Shown piece after piece: positions 33,191-45,303 of a stretch of DNA of 64,000 nucleotides. Within the stretch, counting starts at the first letter, position 1, and every line of letters starts with the position of its first letter. Source of the DNA: Siphonodentalium dalli (taxonomy: Eukaryota > Mollusca > Scaphopoda > Gadilida > Siphonodentaliidae); assembly GCA_032622095.1 (NCBI GenBank), contig CP136067.1:39661549-39725548 (forward strand). The letters are read 5' to 3'. Below the pieces are notes generated by a model, which saw nothing but the letters and a program-made list of their open reading frames with translations, was not told the DNA's origin and ran no database searches. The position numbers and the translations under genes were made by a program.

Positions 33191-34283
33191 CGTGAATCGT
33201 TTCTCATTTTGACCAAATTATATCTGCTTCATGCTGTTATCCATCTTCATCAGACAGAGTGATGAGCTCTGCGGAACTGATGTTTTGTCATTGTCGCAAT
33301 GCTCGGTCATTTCCAGATTATCGGCCATCTCAAAAGGAAACGCAATTCTTCAGATTTCGTGTGTCTGCGACAGTTTCGGAGCTATGAGAAACGAGACACC
33401 TCAATGGAACCGGTCATCCGGAAATTAGATTCTCAAGGCAACCGGAAGTGATGAATCACCGGTCGAGTGGAAAGACGTCTAAATCAGCGCCATCTAGCGT
33501 CGAATTTCTTATTTCTTCACTGAAGCAATTATAACATTTCTAGAAGGTGTTTCCTACAAACGAAAGATAAAAACCGATACCCTGGATGTTACGGATTTGG
33601 ACACAGTCTAGTGAAAATCGAACATAAAATTAATCCCGCCACTCTTTGTTCCGGTGCGCGTGATGAGTAGAATGATTATTCGCACGCAATATATCGAACG
33701 CGTGCCCAAAACGTGCAGATGTCAACACAGATTTTTATCAATGATGGCTATTGTTCGTCTTAAATGCCAGGACGGAATGTTATCTAATAATTTGGATATC
33801 TCTTCATTGAGCTACCTTCGTCCGTATCGATTTCTATGTCAGTCAGACCATGGGGGATCTGATATGTGAATATTGTTATTTTAAAAGAGAACATGGCATG
33901 CATCATGCCGGTGAATTTTTCATATGACAACGCGATGGGCTGCAATTAGCTTAACGTGAAGCATGTTCTCCAGAATTTAGATTGTGTCAAATTGCCGGTT
34001 AAAGTTTGAAATGAAGGATACCCGACGTCCGACGAGAGGGCCGTATTGACATCCATCGCAGAAATGATAGACTTCAGGCAGTTAAGTGGGTGTCACCCAC
34101 CCCCATACAGCAGATTACCAGCTAATACCGAGGGATGAGTCCTGTGTATATATACGGGATAACAAAATACGGAATCTAATATAGATTTACATGTAACACT
34201 AGCTATATATATGCTATCCTTTCGCAAACCTTTGCTAGAGCAATGCCCATATAACATCACCATATATGGGGTGGGATATGACA
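33191..34283. other. Unassigned region with promoter-like motifs
   Basis: A less AT-rich patch at 33230-33700 includes CAACCGGAAGTGAT (33438), a good ETS-type site, and GCGCCATCTAGCG (33489), which resembles a CTCF core. On the - strand ATGGCCGAT opens a 36-codon frame ending near 33219 without a convincing donor. A TATATATAC run is near 34148. I do not call a gene here. Confidence 0.35.
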
Positions 34284-34728
34284 TAGATCGTGTCATGAAT
34301 CTCTACTCTGGCTGACGCCCGTAGAGCTCATATTCCACCAGTACAAAACCTTTGAACTTTTGACAGGGAACCTTATAAAGTCGATATAATAATGCGGAGA
34401 ATATATTTCTTAGCTATTATCTGTTCCTTAATAATATACTTCACTGCAGGTGAAGGTCCCAACTCAAAATTTCACGATTTAAGTGACTATGTATACGCGA
34501 GTTTGCTTTGCGTCGTGTACAAATATGGAATTTCTCCTGGGTAAATAATTCAATGTTTATTGGGATATCGGCTCACAAAAGTAACAGAAAAAATTCAATT
34601 TCGAGTTGGGACTTTCACCTACAGTGAAGTATATTATTAAGGAACAGATAATAACTAAGATATATATTCCCGAGTTATTTTTTCGACTAAGAGTAGAGAA
34701 TTCATGACATGACATGATCTAGGTATGA
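34284..34728. mobile_element. MITE family G, copy 1 with 66-bp fold-back core
   Basis: Outer inverted ends are ATCGTGTCATGAATCTCTAC and its counterpart near 34690-34725. The core arms 34405-34471 and 34598-34664 are complementary (GTTCCTTAATAATATACTTC / its inverse). A related copy is at 51288-52600. Confidence 0.68.
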
Positions 34729-36102
34729 CCATGCATTGGGCTAGAATCACGTTAGCGCTGTAAAAACTTCATTGGCAATATGGCCATTGAACACCAGTTG
34801 GGGAGGGTGTGTCGGGTTTTAAAAAGAGAACATGGCATGCTGTAGTGAAATTTTTCATATGACAGTGCGATGTATATATTATCAATTAGCTAGACTTGAA
34901 GCATGTTCTAGAGAAGTTAGTTTGGGTCAAATTACAGTTTAAAACTTAAAGCCTATAAACTATCTCTGGTAAGACACTAAGAGAGAGTGCCGCATACAAC
35001 GATGGTGGACTGTCTTTCTTCAACACCGGAATGGGCTGGTCGGCTGAACAGATACGAGAATATCATCCCTAACCCCTAAATGTCCGTTAACCTTTTCTTT
35101 ACAAAATACCAATCGAAGCGTAGTTCTCTCTTACAGCGGAGGTGCTAAGACCAATCGTGCATTTTGTGATAAGAGCATGAAACTTGGCATATGCAAATAT
35201 GACTTTCCATGAATCGTTTGAAGATTTCCACCCAACTCGGTTGTCATTGCAACGGCGGCCATCTTGCTTGGGGGGGGGGGGGGGGGCAACAATGGGACAT
35301 TTTTAATCGATAAAATCCACTTTACCACCGAATTATGATATTGGAAAGCTAAAACACTACTATATATTTGCTTAGCCATATTCTGAAATTTGTGGTAGCG
35401 TAGTGGTCTGATTATATAAACATGGTTACCATGGCAAAGTACAAGTACTATAGATTCTGAATATAATTTTTCGAGTTAAATTTGTTTATGTTAAACAAAA
35501 AAACAAATATATTATTTGAAAGTAGAGCATATCTTTCGTTTTGGGCTGCTGTCATAAGTAAAGTACCTAGTTGCTATAGAAACGGTATGTAAACAATATA
35601 TGCCTATTTTGAGAAAGCACATCTCAACAGCTAGACGACACATTTTTGTGGGGCGGATTGATGACAAAATCATTAATTTTATAGTTAAAAAGCACCACAG
35701 ATGTTGGCACATAAGTACAACACGTGGATATCACCAGACCTGGAAACTGCCCAAATGTTCAATAATGACTATGACAATCCGCATCAGGATTCTTGAACTA
35801 CAGTGTACTATGTCATGGGGATTTACGATAGTTGTGATTTTAGCAGGTGTCACAATCATGACAACCTCACGGTGGGGAACCACGTGGTTTCGAGTTGATG
35901 AGTATATGACGCTCTCAAAATGGCCGAGAAATCGCAAACGCGACCAGAAACGAGGAAAAAGTAAGAAAGTATAGGATATGACATCTTACATATTATTTTG
36001 TCAGCTACGAGTATTTTTCAAACAATTTGATACTCCATTTGTGTCCAAAATACACAGATATCAAAAGCATGGTGAGATATTAAGGACATCTGTCTAATAT
36101 AT
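34729..36102. other. Unassigned intergenic sequence
   Basis: Contains GCATGTTCTAGAGAAGTTAG at 34902, resembling GCATGTTCTCCAGAATTTAG at 33962, and a preceding AAAAGAGAACATGGCATGC (33883 and 34821): a diverged direct repeat of about 100 bp. A G-tract lies at 35270-35286. A 124-codon frame at 35600-35974 has no recognisable domain and is not called. Confidence 0.4.
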
Positions 36103-37532
36103 TTAATATTGAACAAGGCACTCGCCAAGGGGGCGTGCTATCACCGTTCCTATATCTCGTCTTTATCGATGACCTTCTGAACGAACTTGCCAGATCACCA
36201 GAAGGGCTTCATATAGACAACATTTCATGTTCATGCCCAACAACTGCAGATGATGTATGCATTCTGTCGTATTCTGAAGGTGGGTTGAAAAGACTGTTGG
36301 AAACTTGTTACAAATATAGCAAACTGTGGAAATTTGATTATTCGATTGTCAAGAGTGAAATAGTCGTCTTTTGTGACAGCAATACAGGCATAAGCTCTAA
36401 TGTAAAAACTGATGTGTCAAAATGGTTTTTGGGACCACACCCTTTAAAGGAGGCTGAAACCGTTATTCATTTGGGCATTCCCCAAAATAATCGTTCAAAT
36501 CGCTCAAAGAATATTGACAGGGCATGCGAAATGATGAGGCGAACATTTTTCGCTGCTTGCAGGTCACCAGTTACCAAGTACCTCACACCTTCAACTGTTA
36601 TTACTTTATTTAAACTTGTTGTTATACCGAAGGCATTGTATGGCTGTGAAATGTGGTACGGTCTCAGTGAAGCACACTACCTACTTCTCGAACGGTCATA
36701 TCGTATGTGTGTCAAAATTATTCAGGGCCTACCAAAGAGAACGAGTACCGAGCTATCCCTATCACTCCTCGGACTATCGCCTCTTCGAGTTGAAATAGAT
36801 AAGAGAAAATTGTTATTCATGGGTTCGCTCATAAACTTGCCGAACGGTCATGCTGAAGCACTAAAAATATTTCTGTTCAATGTGTATGGTCATCTCATGT
36901 TTAACCGGCCGTTGATAGGCTTCGCAAGGGATATATTTCCAATTTTACATAGGTAAAATCTATACCAATATCTCACTACCTTTGTAAATAGCGGAATGTT
37001 TCCATTGCAAAGCCACTGGAAGGAGCTCGTGAACTTGAACTTGAATATTAATACCCCTAACGCAACAGCTACTGCCAACTTAACGAATGCACATCTGACT
37101 TTTTTCCGCACGGTAAAGCCTTGTCCAAACTCAGTATGGAGAGGTTGGTTGATCGCTAGAGAAAAACCCAAAATATTGGCGAAATCTCTTTGCATGGCAA
37201 ACATCCTCTCCAAAACTACATATGACAACGCTGCAGTGTGCAAACACTGTCACTCCTCGTATTCATACCTGATGTCACATATGTTCCTTCACTGCTTCTC
37301 CCCTCACATTCAAGAACTGAGAAACGCCTTCTGGTACAAAATTCTAAACAAACACGGAGTGCAAGTATACACATTGCTAGACAATCTCACACCAGAAGCG
37401 TTTCTCGCATATGCAGCCGGTGGCACCAGTCACCCAATTATGACGCAATTATGTGACGAGGAAATTCTTTTCATGGACTGCCTCACATTTATATGTATTT
37501 TGTGCTTAATTGACACATCCATGTATGATTAA
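36103..37532 (+). pseudogene. 5'-truncated non-LTR retrotransposon (LINE) reverse-transcriptase fragment
   Basis: The frame from about 36103 contains QGTRQGGVLSPFLYLVFIDD (reverse-transcriptase motif with the conserved QG.LSP) and TTADDVCILS (the catalytic ADD). Thumb and C-terminal regions follow. A single TAA at 36954-36956 interrupts the frame, which resumes without a shift to 37532. The C-terminal part has a CKHC...H...HC zinc-knuckle-like motif. Endonuclease and ORF1 are absent. The fragment lies downstream of, and antisense to, the contactin-like gene. Clade not assigned. Confidence 0.85.
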
Positions 37533-38017
37533 TAGCATATAACATTCATGTGCACTCTTTCTGTATATAATTATTGTTTGTACAGCACTGGTCATGTCAT
37601 TGACGGTGCAACTCACTCATGTATATATTATCTTCATGTGTTGGAGGAATAAACATTATCTCTCTCGTAACAGCCGAATGCTATGTTTTTGTTAGTTCCA
37701 CATACATTATGTTTTTGTGCGTTTGCACCAGCCTCGATCATTTTATATGCGTGGTACTCACTAACCTCGAAACCACGCGATTCCCCACCGTGACCCTGCA
37801 TTCAAGTTCCACAGCGTCAATGAAAATATGGTAAGCATCAAGGATTCAAGGTGCATACATGTGCATATATGGGATAAACTAAATAAGACGAAGAAGTTAT
37901 GCAAAAATTAATTTAGTTGATTCAATAAATGATTAGAACTTTAGTGTAATATGTAAATCTCAACAATTAAATAAAACAATTATAAAAATAAAAGAAAATA
38001 ATACATGTATATAAATT

Positions 38018-38148
38018 TCATATAGAGTAGTGCGATCGTAAAACGAATGCAGCAGATATCAATGAGAATATTGCAATAGCATTAGGCCTAATATTTACAG
38101 AAGACGCCCGTATATCGGTTATTGATGGGTCAAACCTCACCATACCAC
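38018..38148 (-). CDS. CNTN: Contactin-like gene, last coding exon (GPI-signal tail)
   Basis: The acceptor TTTCAATTTGCAG precedes GGT. Two bases finish the Gly codon split from exon 43189-43363, then GMVRFDPSITDIRASSVNIR and PNAIAIFSLISAAFVLRSHY follow with SI and stop TGA. A short polar linker and a hydrophobic run (AIAIFSLISAAFVL) at the extreme C-terminus fit a GPI-attachment signal, as expected for contactins, though the tail is short. The phase fit over a 5-kb intron supports the assignment. Confidence 0.82.
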
Positions 38149-38413
38149 CTGCAAATTGAAAGAATATTATTATAATTCATAAGCTGTTCATTTTCTCAAC
38201 TCTATACGAAGAAACGAAATTAAAAAAAAACCAGAATACAAGTAAAAAATATTGCTACTAATAATAAGCCAAGCCTCTGTGACAGTTTGGTATATGTGTG
38301 GGGCAGATAGGGCCACTTTGTGAATCTACATGTATTCACTTTTCTTCCCGCCACAAAATCACGTGACTGCGAGTGCCAGCTGCCATGTGCATACATTTGC
38401 CGGTAACTAAACG

Positions 38414-38507
38414 GATATATAGAATATGCTACGTACTGAACAGATATGTAGAATATGCTACGTACTGAACAGATATGTAGAATATGCTACGTACTGAACA
38501 TATATGT
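38414..38507. repeat. 31-bp tandem repeat, three copies
   Basis: AGAATATGCTACGTACTGAA occurs three times in a row with a TATATGT linker, almost without differences. It lies in the last contactin-like intron. Confidence 0.85.
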
Positions 38508-39747
38508 ATATTACTGCACGCTTGTTCATAGAAGTACAGTGTTATTGCTGTTCCATATTTACAAATACGCATCTCATTGACGTAACATGACGTACACGAC
38601 GTTCGCCTCAACCATGACACCGGAACTATTTAAACTAGAATGCACTCAGAGAGATGCCAACGTGCGCAAAAATGTAATAAACAAAAATTTAAAAAATAAT
38701 TTCACTGTATTTTACTTAATTAATTTAATTTAATTTAATGTTAGCAAAAAAAGACAATTACCATTTCTCATTTCATCACAGATAAAAGGCAAATTACTAT
38801 ATTAATCATTTAACTAATTAAAACCAATTCCATGTTGCCGAAAGGATGAGACTTTAATATCGATTACATTTTTTTCAGCGGCATATTTTGATTTTCATTT
38901 TCCGATAGTCAAAGTTGACCAAAGGAGCAATTATTAGAAATAATTAATACCATTTGTGTAAATATTGATAGCAGCCAATATGCAACAATAAATATAAATA
39001 ATTAATCAATAATCAATCAATAACTATCATTTTATGTAATAATAAACTCTTCAAACGGTGTTTGTGTCAACAAATGCGTTTTGTTTTGTGTTACGTCATT
39101 CGTCGTATTTGACCCGGAACTCGGCTGAAGGTTAGGCTATTCAGCCTATTGCGTCGAATTACGAAATCGCGTTTTGAATGTCTCTCTTTTCCCGCACGAT
39201 AAAAAGAGGTTTTCGCACGAACCAAAAATGATAAAACTTCCCAATTATAAGTAAAAATACCCAAATGAAGGAGTCTGTGTAGGTCCCGAAGGAGTCTATA
39301 GACTCTTTGATATAGAGTTCTGATGGAGAAAATGTAGGTCGATCTATTTTTGTCATAACTCTGACGTAATTTGACCTGGGAGAAAAAATCGAAATCGAGG
39401 CTCACTACGAGCATGCCAGTTTTAAATATAGAAACAAGGAATCCCGACAAATGGCGATATCGGCGACAAACAAATAATCGAAAACAACACTTAAAATAAA
39501 CATATCAAAAACGCGGCACAGTAAAAATGTCAGAACGCCACGAGGTTTTACGTCGTTTTTGGTGACGTCATGGAGTGAAACGGAGTAGGGTGACACCAAC
39601 CTACGAATCTGTCTGATCGCCCTACTGTTGCGCGAGCGCACGTAATAATAGCATCATCACACATGACAAAACACGCCCTGTACGCATGCGCCTAAATAAA
39701 CCTTCTAAGTCTGTATTTTTAATGCACGGATTCTAGGGCGGGGACAT
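38508..39747. other. Contactin-like intron, nothing firm
   Basis: AT-rich sequence with a TTAATTTAATTTAATTTAAT run at 38719 and an ATAATTAATCAATAATCAAT stretch at 38998. No gene or clear element recognised. Several - strand open frames around 39090-39640 have no family resemblance. Confidence 0.4.
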
Positions 39748-40310
39748 GTAATAAACACAGAACGACACGTGTGTTAATGTATCGGTTGATACGGAATTTG
39801 TGCCTACACGGAAGGATATAACTCGAGGCTGCGCATCTCGTTCTTTCATTCCGAAGTAGCACTCGTGCCGTATCAACAAACCCATTAATACACTCGAGTT
39901 GTTCTCTGTATTTATTATACGTTTGTTCCTGGAATTAGTGTGCTTGCTGTTCCATATTTACACATTCGTATGGAACACGTGTTCCATACGCATCCCTTTG
40001 ACGTCACGCAGCACAAATGACATTCCCATTAACTATGAAACCGGGACTATAAAATAAAAAAATGACACATACACATGACAAAACAAGCCTTGTGTGTGCC
40101 TGAATTAACCTTGTAAGTCTGTTTTTTTTATTTTCCGGATTCCAGGACGTGTGGTGTGTAATAAACACAGAACGACACGTGTGCTAATTGTTTTTCGATA
40201 CGGCACTTGGGCCACGCGGAAGAATCGAGTTCTCTTTCTATCTTTCTGCGCTGGCACTCGTGTCGTAACAACAAACTCATTAACAAATTCGTGTCGTTCT
40301 TTGTGCCTAC
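39748..40310. repeat. Two diverged fold-back repeats in tandem
   Basis: GTAATAAACACAGAACGACA at 39748 and its partial inverse (TTGTTCTCTGTATTTATTAT, ending 39919) form one hairpin. A second hairpin with the same left arm starts at 40158 and ends near 40310. GATACGG/CCGTATC lie just inside. Probably two MITE copies of one family. Confidence 0.65.
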
Positions 40311-40438
40311 GTTTGGAGGGAATATAAATCCATTGGCACCTGAAGTTGTGCCACGAGGAAGGATAGAGTTCTCGTTTTGTCGTGTCCTTCTGAGTATATA
40401 TATTTGGTATCTGATCTATAATCGGTCGATAAGCCCCT

Positions 40439-40904
40439 CATAACCCTTTACTCAACAAAACGGCCAAAAACGACCAAATAAAGCTTCAATAGCCTAAAAT
40501 ATCTTCGGTCTGTCTCACTAACACCATACAAATATGGATATAATTGGAACCGGTTCATTGGCCACATTGTGATGGTTACAGTTATGCCCTGTGCCAATGC
40601 ATTCTCTTATATATGCGAGTCGACCATAGGTCGCCTCGCATATATAAAAGAATGCATTGGCATAAAAAAAATCTTTTTTTAACACATTTTACCATTTTTT
40701 CTTACATTCTTTAACAATTTTATAATCTTTTCTTACATTTTTAAACAATTTTTATAATATTGTTTTACATTCTTTGACAATTTTATCATTTTTAATATGT
40801 GTTAAGCCAATGCATTCTCTTATATATGCGAGGCGACCTATGGTCGACTCGCATATATAAGAGAATGCATTGGCACAGGGCCGTTCTGTTGGGTAAAGGG
40901 TTAA
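40439..40904. mobile_element. piggyBac-like MITE P1, copy 6 (expanded spacer)
   Basis: The left end is ATAACCCTTTACTCAACAAA (TTAA mutated to ATAA) and the right end TTGGGTAAAGGGTTAA. The cassettes 40593-40661 and 40806-40874 are full length. The spacer has a triplicated TCTTACATTC(T)TTAACAATTTT block, making this copy longer than the others. Confidence 0.85.
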
Positions 40905-41104
40905 CAATTGAATTGTTCATATAATGTGGACTATAAGATTGCAGGCTTTATGCCCCACCACTGATTACAGAAACAACTGGGATTTGTTATGTGGATTTCG
41001 TTTATAGATAAAACAATCTATCGCACTGTTGACGATTTTTCCCATCGAATTGCGAATTGTTCATTTGTGGAACATGATATGGCAGGTCCTACGCCTCACA
41101 ATTG

Positions 41105-41382
41105 CAGGGGCATAGGAAGCTATATTTATTGGGGGGGGGTATCATGGGGCGTATAAAAGAAGTTTGTATATGAGGGGCCACATTCGATAATCTTTATAAT
41201 GGTACCCCCAACCGCTAATTTCCCATATATAGTATACTATATATTTTATGTCAAACTGTACAGAGAATGTGACTGGTTAGGTTGAATAAATAAGAAATAC
41301 AGTTTAAGTGTTGACCATTTTCTGGAATTTTTTTGGGGGGTATTTACCCCCCCCCCCTTACCCCCCGGTTCCTACGCCCCTG
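41105..41382. mobile_element. hAT-like MITE with perfect 8-bp target duplication
   Basis: The ends CAGGGGCATAGGAA and TTCCTACGCCCCTG are inverted. CACAATTG occurs at 41097-41104 and 41383-41390. Internal G-run and C-run tracts sit near each end. It is inserted into one unit of a local duplication (ACAGAAACAACTGGGATTTG at 40968 and 41393). Confidence 0.85.
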
Positions 41383-41527
41383 CACAATTGACTACAGAAA
41401 CAACTGGGATTTGTTATGTTGACTTAGTTTAGAGATAGAACATGCACTCTGTTTCACTATTGGGTGATATTTTCCCCATCACATGCAGGTACTCCGTGTT
41501 ATTGTCTGTTGATTGTTGAAGTCGGAC

Positions 41528-43188
41528 GTGACCCAACCTAACAACTATCTCACCCAGCGACCCAATCTAACAACTATCTTACCCAGCGACCCAATCTAAC
41601 AACTATCTTACACAGCGACCCAATCTAACAACTATCTTACCCAGCGACCCGATATCAATATCTTACCCTGCGACCCAATTTAACAACTATCTTGCCCAGC
41701 GACCCAGTCTAACAACTATCTTATCCAGCGAACCAAACCCAAATTCACCGAATCTAAAAACTATCTTACCCAGCGACCCGATCTAACAACTATCTTACAC
41801 AGCGACCCAATCTAACAACTATCTTACCCAGCGACATAAACTAACAACTATCTTACACAGCGACCCAATCTAACAGGTATCTTACCCAGCGACCCAAATC
41901 TAACAACTACCTAACCCAGCGACCCAATATAACAAATATCTTACCCAGCGGCCTAATCTAACAACTATCTTACCCAGCGACCCAGTCTAACAACTATCTT
42001 ATCCAGCGACCCGATCTAACAACTATCTTACCCAGCGACCTAAACTAACAACTATCTTACCCAGCGACCCAATCTAAAAACTATCTTACTCAGCGACCCA
42101 ATATAACAACTATCTTATCCAGCGACCCAAACCCAAATTTACCCAAATCTAACAACTATCTTACCCAGCGACCCAATCTAACAACTATCTTACCCAGCGA
42201 CCCAATCTAACAACAATCTTACCCAGCGACCCAAACCCAAATTCACCCAAATATAACAACTATCTTACCCAGCGACCCATTCTAACAACTATCTTACCCA
42301 GCGACCCAATCTAACAACAATCTTACCCAGCTACCCAAACCCAAATTCACCCAAATCTAACAACTATCTTACACAGCGACCCAATCTAACAACTATCTTA
42401 CCCAGCGACCCAATCTAACAACAATCTTACCCAGCGACCCAAACCCAAATTCACCCAAATCTAACAACTATCTTACCCAGCGACCCATTCTAACAACTAT
42501 CTTACCCAGCGACCCAATCTAACAACAATCTTACCCAGCGACCCAAACCCAAATTCACCGAATCTAACAACTATCTTACCCAGCGACCCATTCTAACAAC
42601 TATCTTACCCAGCGACCCAATTTAACAACAATCTTACCCAGCGACCCAAACCCAAATTCACCGAATCTAACAACTATCTTACCCAGCGACCCAATCTAAC
42701 AACTATCTTATCCAGCGACCCGATCTAACAACTATCTTACCCAGCTACCCAATATAACAACTAACTTACCCAGTGACCCAATCTAACAACTATCTTATAC
42801 CATGCGACCCAAATTAACTGTCTTACCCAGCGACCCAGTCTAACAACAGTTTCTATCTTACACAGCGACCCAATCTAACAACTATCTTACCCAGCGACAC
42901 AGTCGAACAACTAACTTAGCCAGCGACCCAATCTAACAACTATCTTATACCCTGCGACCCAATCTAAAAACTATCTTACCCAGCTACGCAATCTAACAAC
43001 TATCTTACCCAGCGACCCAATCTAACAACTATCTTACCTATATATAACGACCCAATCTAACAACTATCTTATCCAGCGACCCAGTCTAACAACTATATGA
43101 CCCAGCGACCCAATGTAACAACTATCTTACCCAGCGACCCAATCTAACAACTATCTTATCCAGCGACCCAATCTAACAACTATCTTAC
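41528..43188. repeat. 29-bp minisatellite abutting a contactin-like exon donor
   Basis: About 55 units of ACCCAGCGACCCAATCTAAC plus AACTATCTT run to the border of exon 43189-43363. A longer variant containing AACCCAAATTCACCCAAAT recurs every three or four units between 42120 and 42670 (higher-order structure). On the transcribed (-) strand each standard unit reads CGCTGGGTAAGATAGTTG. This is the same as the last exon bases plus the 5' splice site of that exon. Confidence 0.95.
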
Positions 43189-43363
43189 CCAGCGTGAAGT
43201 AAATTGTAGGAGACATGGTTCCTTTGCCGCCTCGATTCCACCCAGACACGCGGACCTCATAGAGCTCATCCTTCTCAATGTTTCTAATAACCGTCTCAAA
43301 CACCTTGCCGAGGTAAATCTCTCGGGCAATTACCAGATCCTCATTAGCTTTCATGTAAGTAAT
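43189..43363 (-). CDS. CNTN: Contactin-like gene, exon for second half of last FnIII domain
   Basis: The acceptor is CTTATTCGACAG and the donor GTAAGATAGT. It encodes ITYMKANEDLVIAREIYLGK, VFETVIRNIEKDELYEVRVS and GWNRGGKGTMSPTIYFTLG. The YEVRV...NRGGKG..SP pattern is the F-G strand region of a fibronectin III domain, and the TLG end matches the junction before contactin GPI tails. It enters in phase 0 and ends one base into Gly. Its donor is the first unit of the 29-bp minisatellite. Confidence 0.9.
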
Positions 43364-43589
43364 CTGTCGAATAAGCATGTAGTAAACAGTTAGTCCATTG
43401 ATCAGTATGTGGGTTGTCTCGTAGAGTTTGGAAAGTATACACTAGAATGGTAATGGCTGAATACATTAGTTATTTATTTATTATATTTAAAACACTGAGA
43501 CGTGCCCATTCTCGATTTGAGAATGAACTCTTCGTCGTTTGTTATCGTTGCTTCCAAACATAATATTTGTTGAAGTTGTCATTTAACGG

Positions 43590-43987
43590 CGCACTAAATT
43601 TTCGAATGACCAGATTACATTATACACAACATATCCCATAATATATACATTTGGAAGAGGAACCAAAAATATACATATTCCACCAGAATACGGACCAGCA
43701 TGGGGCCTTGGAGCGTCCACCAAGTGATAGAGATTCTCAGATTCATTCCAAGGATCCCCCTTGTCAACCCACAATGCATCAGAATTCAAACTAAGAGATA
43801 TAGATATTCCCCTTCCATTGGATCAAAATTAATTAATTAACACACCTCAGTACCTCGACAACAACAATGTTCCCGGTTTATTCGACCGAATCAGTTGATA
43901 ATACAATGTTTTGGAGCTTCCTCTTTCAAATGGTACGGAATATGTTGTATATAATGTGATCTGGTGGTTCGAAAATTAAGTGGGCCT
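43590..43987. mobile_element. MITE family E, copy 1
   Basis: CGCACTAAATTTTCGAATGA opens and TCGAAAATTAAGTGGGCCT closes, inverted to each other. Internal phrases ATATTCCACCAGAATACG and GAGCTTCCTCTTTCAAATGG are shared with 47085 and 52991. Confidence 0.7.
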
Positions 43988-44492
43988 TTAATGTAAGCTG
44001 TACAGTACAAATTTCTTTAGGCGTGATTTTATCAAATATAAAATATATACTAAGTATATCTCTTCTAATCAAGTTTTTTTTTATAGATTCCGATAAAATA
44101 ATAAATATGATTTTAATTGAAGCTATCAATTAATATCGTTTTTATTTATAATTTGTTCATATAATACCTATGCCCTACCAATAGCGGGACATGAATGGGC
44201 TATTTTAAGAAAAGAAGAAAAACAGAAACGAATATGCAGAGCACCCTCCATAAAGGCAAATGTCCAAGAGATAGTTTGCCGCTAAAGGTCTGCTCCATCG
44301 GAAATGAGCCACTTTACTGTACTTTCATAGACCAATAATATACATCTTCAGTTCTATATATCAGTGTTTTATTTTAAAAAAAACCATGCTGTTAGTATCA
44401 GACTGAAGTCAGTCTTGAAATCGGGTTTTATAATACAAAAATATGGTGTAGTAATTATGGTCCGGAAGAGATAACATTTCTACAACGAATAC

Positions 44493-44680
44493 TTTGTATA
44501 TAAGGATTAACTGTCATGTGGACTGTTTTTATGGAGATGTAACCGTGAGGTAGGCCTAAGTGGTCATAACTTGTGTAAAACCCGAAGGGATTTACATACA
44601 AAGTTATGACCACTTACCTCATGGTTAAATCTCCATAAAAACAGTCCACATGACAGTTAATCCTTATATTTATATACATT
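44493..44680. repeat. Fold-back repeat, about 80-bp arms
   Basis: ATAAGGATTAACTGTCATGT... and its complement ending GACAGTTAATCCTTAT pair almost throughout. The loop is near AACCCGAAGGGATTT. Single copy in the window. Confidence 0.7.
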
Positions 44681-45080
44681 TAGCGAAAAAGCCACTTTGT
44701 AAATGTATTTAAATCGAAAAGTGTATCGTGACAAAACCAGCCCAAAATATCCCATAGCACCCTTGGCAAAAGTTAACAGGAACAATTTCTTTATATTGAA
44801 ACCTGAAGATTTAATTTAAGTCAATCCTGTGCGAGTCCAAATGCGCCCAAAACATTACGCGTTTTTCTTTCCGGTATCGATGACGTATCGATGTAATTAT
44901 GGGGTTGCAGTTATGAGCTATTGTGCGTTCATCGAGAAATAACTGCAACAAGTCACGTGGGCGCCGACCAATCGGAATGCTGGATTTAGTGATAATCACA
45001 CTTAGTATGTAAATATATATATTTGATCTCATTTTTGTATGCCAAAGCTGTGAGAGCAGCGACGAAGATAAGATACACAC

Positions 45081-45196
45081 CTTGTATCCCCGGAGTGGCT
45101 CCTCTCGAACTGTCGTCGTTACACCCTGCCACGTGATCAATACCGAATCTACACCATGCGACCACACTGTCACGTATTTGGGGAAGGTTTGTGGAG
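45081..45196 (-). CDS. CNTN: Contactin-like gene, exon for first half of last FnIII domain
   Basis: The acceptor is TTTCCTCTAAG and the donor GTGTGT. Two bases complete Ala, then PQTFPKYVTVWSHGVDSVLI and TWQGVTTTVREEPLRGYK follow. The P..V.V...G.DSVLITW....EPLRGYK pattern is the A-C strand half of an FnIII domain with the W typical of the B strand. It ends in phase 0 and joins to ITYM of the next exon. Confidence 0.9.
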
Positions 45197-45303
45197 CTTA
45201 GAGGAAACAAAAACATAAAATAATATCAATAATAAATAATGCCAACGATTACCACATGTGCCAAAAGTGTAGGGGTGATAGGAAGACAGTCAGTCATGAC
45301 TAT

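Noticed and set aside
33219-33340. A minus-strand gene start (ATGGCCGAT..., 36 codons)
   Set aside because: It ends in a stop without a convincing donor and resembles nothing I know. Kept only as context for the motif finding.
35600-35974. A 124-codon frame upstream of the LINE fragment
   Set aside because: No recognisable motif, the opposite strand is also open, and no link to the LINE frame is visible.
41528-43188. A CRISPR-like array of regular short repeats
   Set aside because: The 29-bp units are contiguous with no unique spacers, the genome is animal, and the array continues an exon border. It is a minisatellite.
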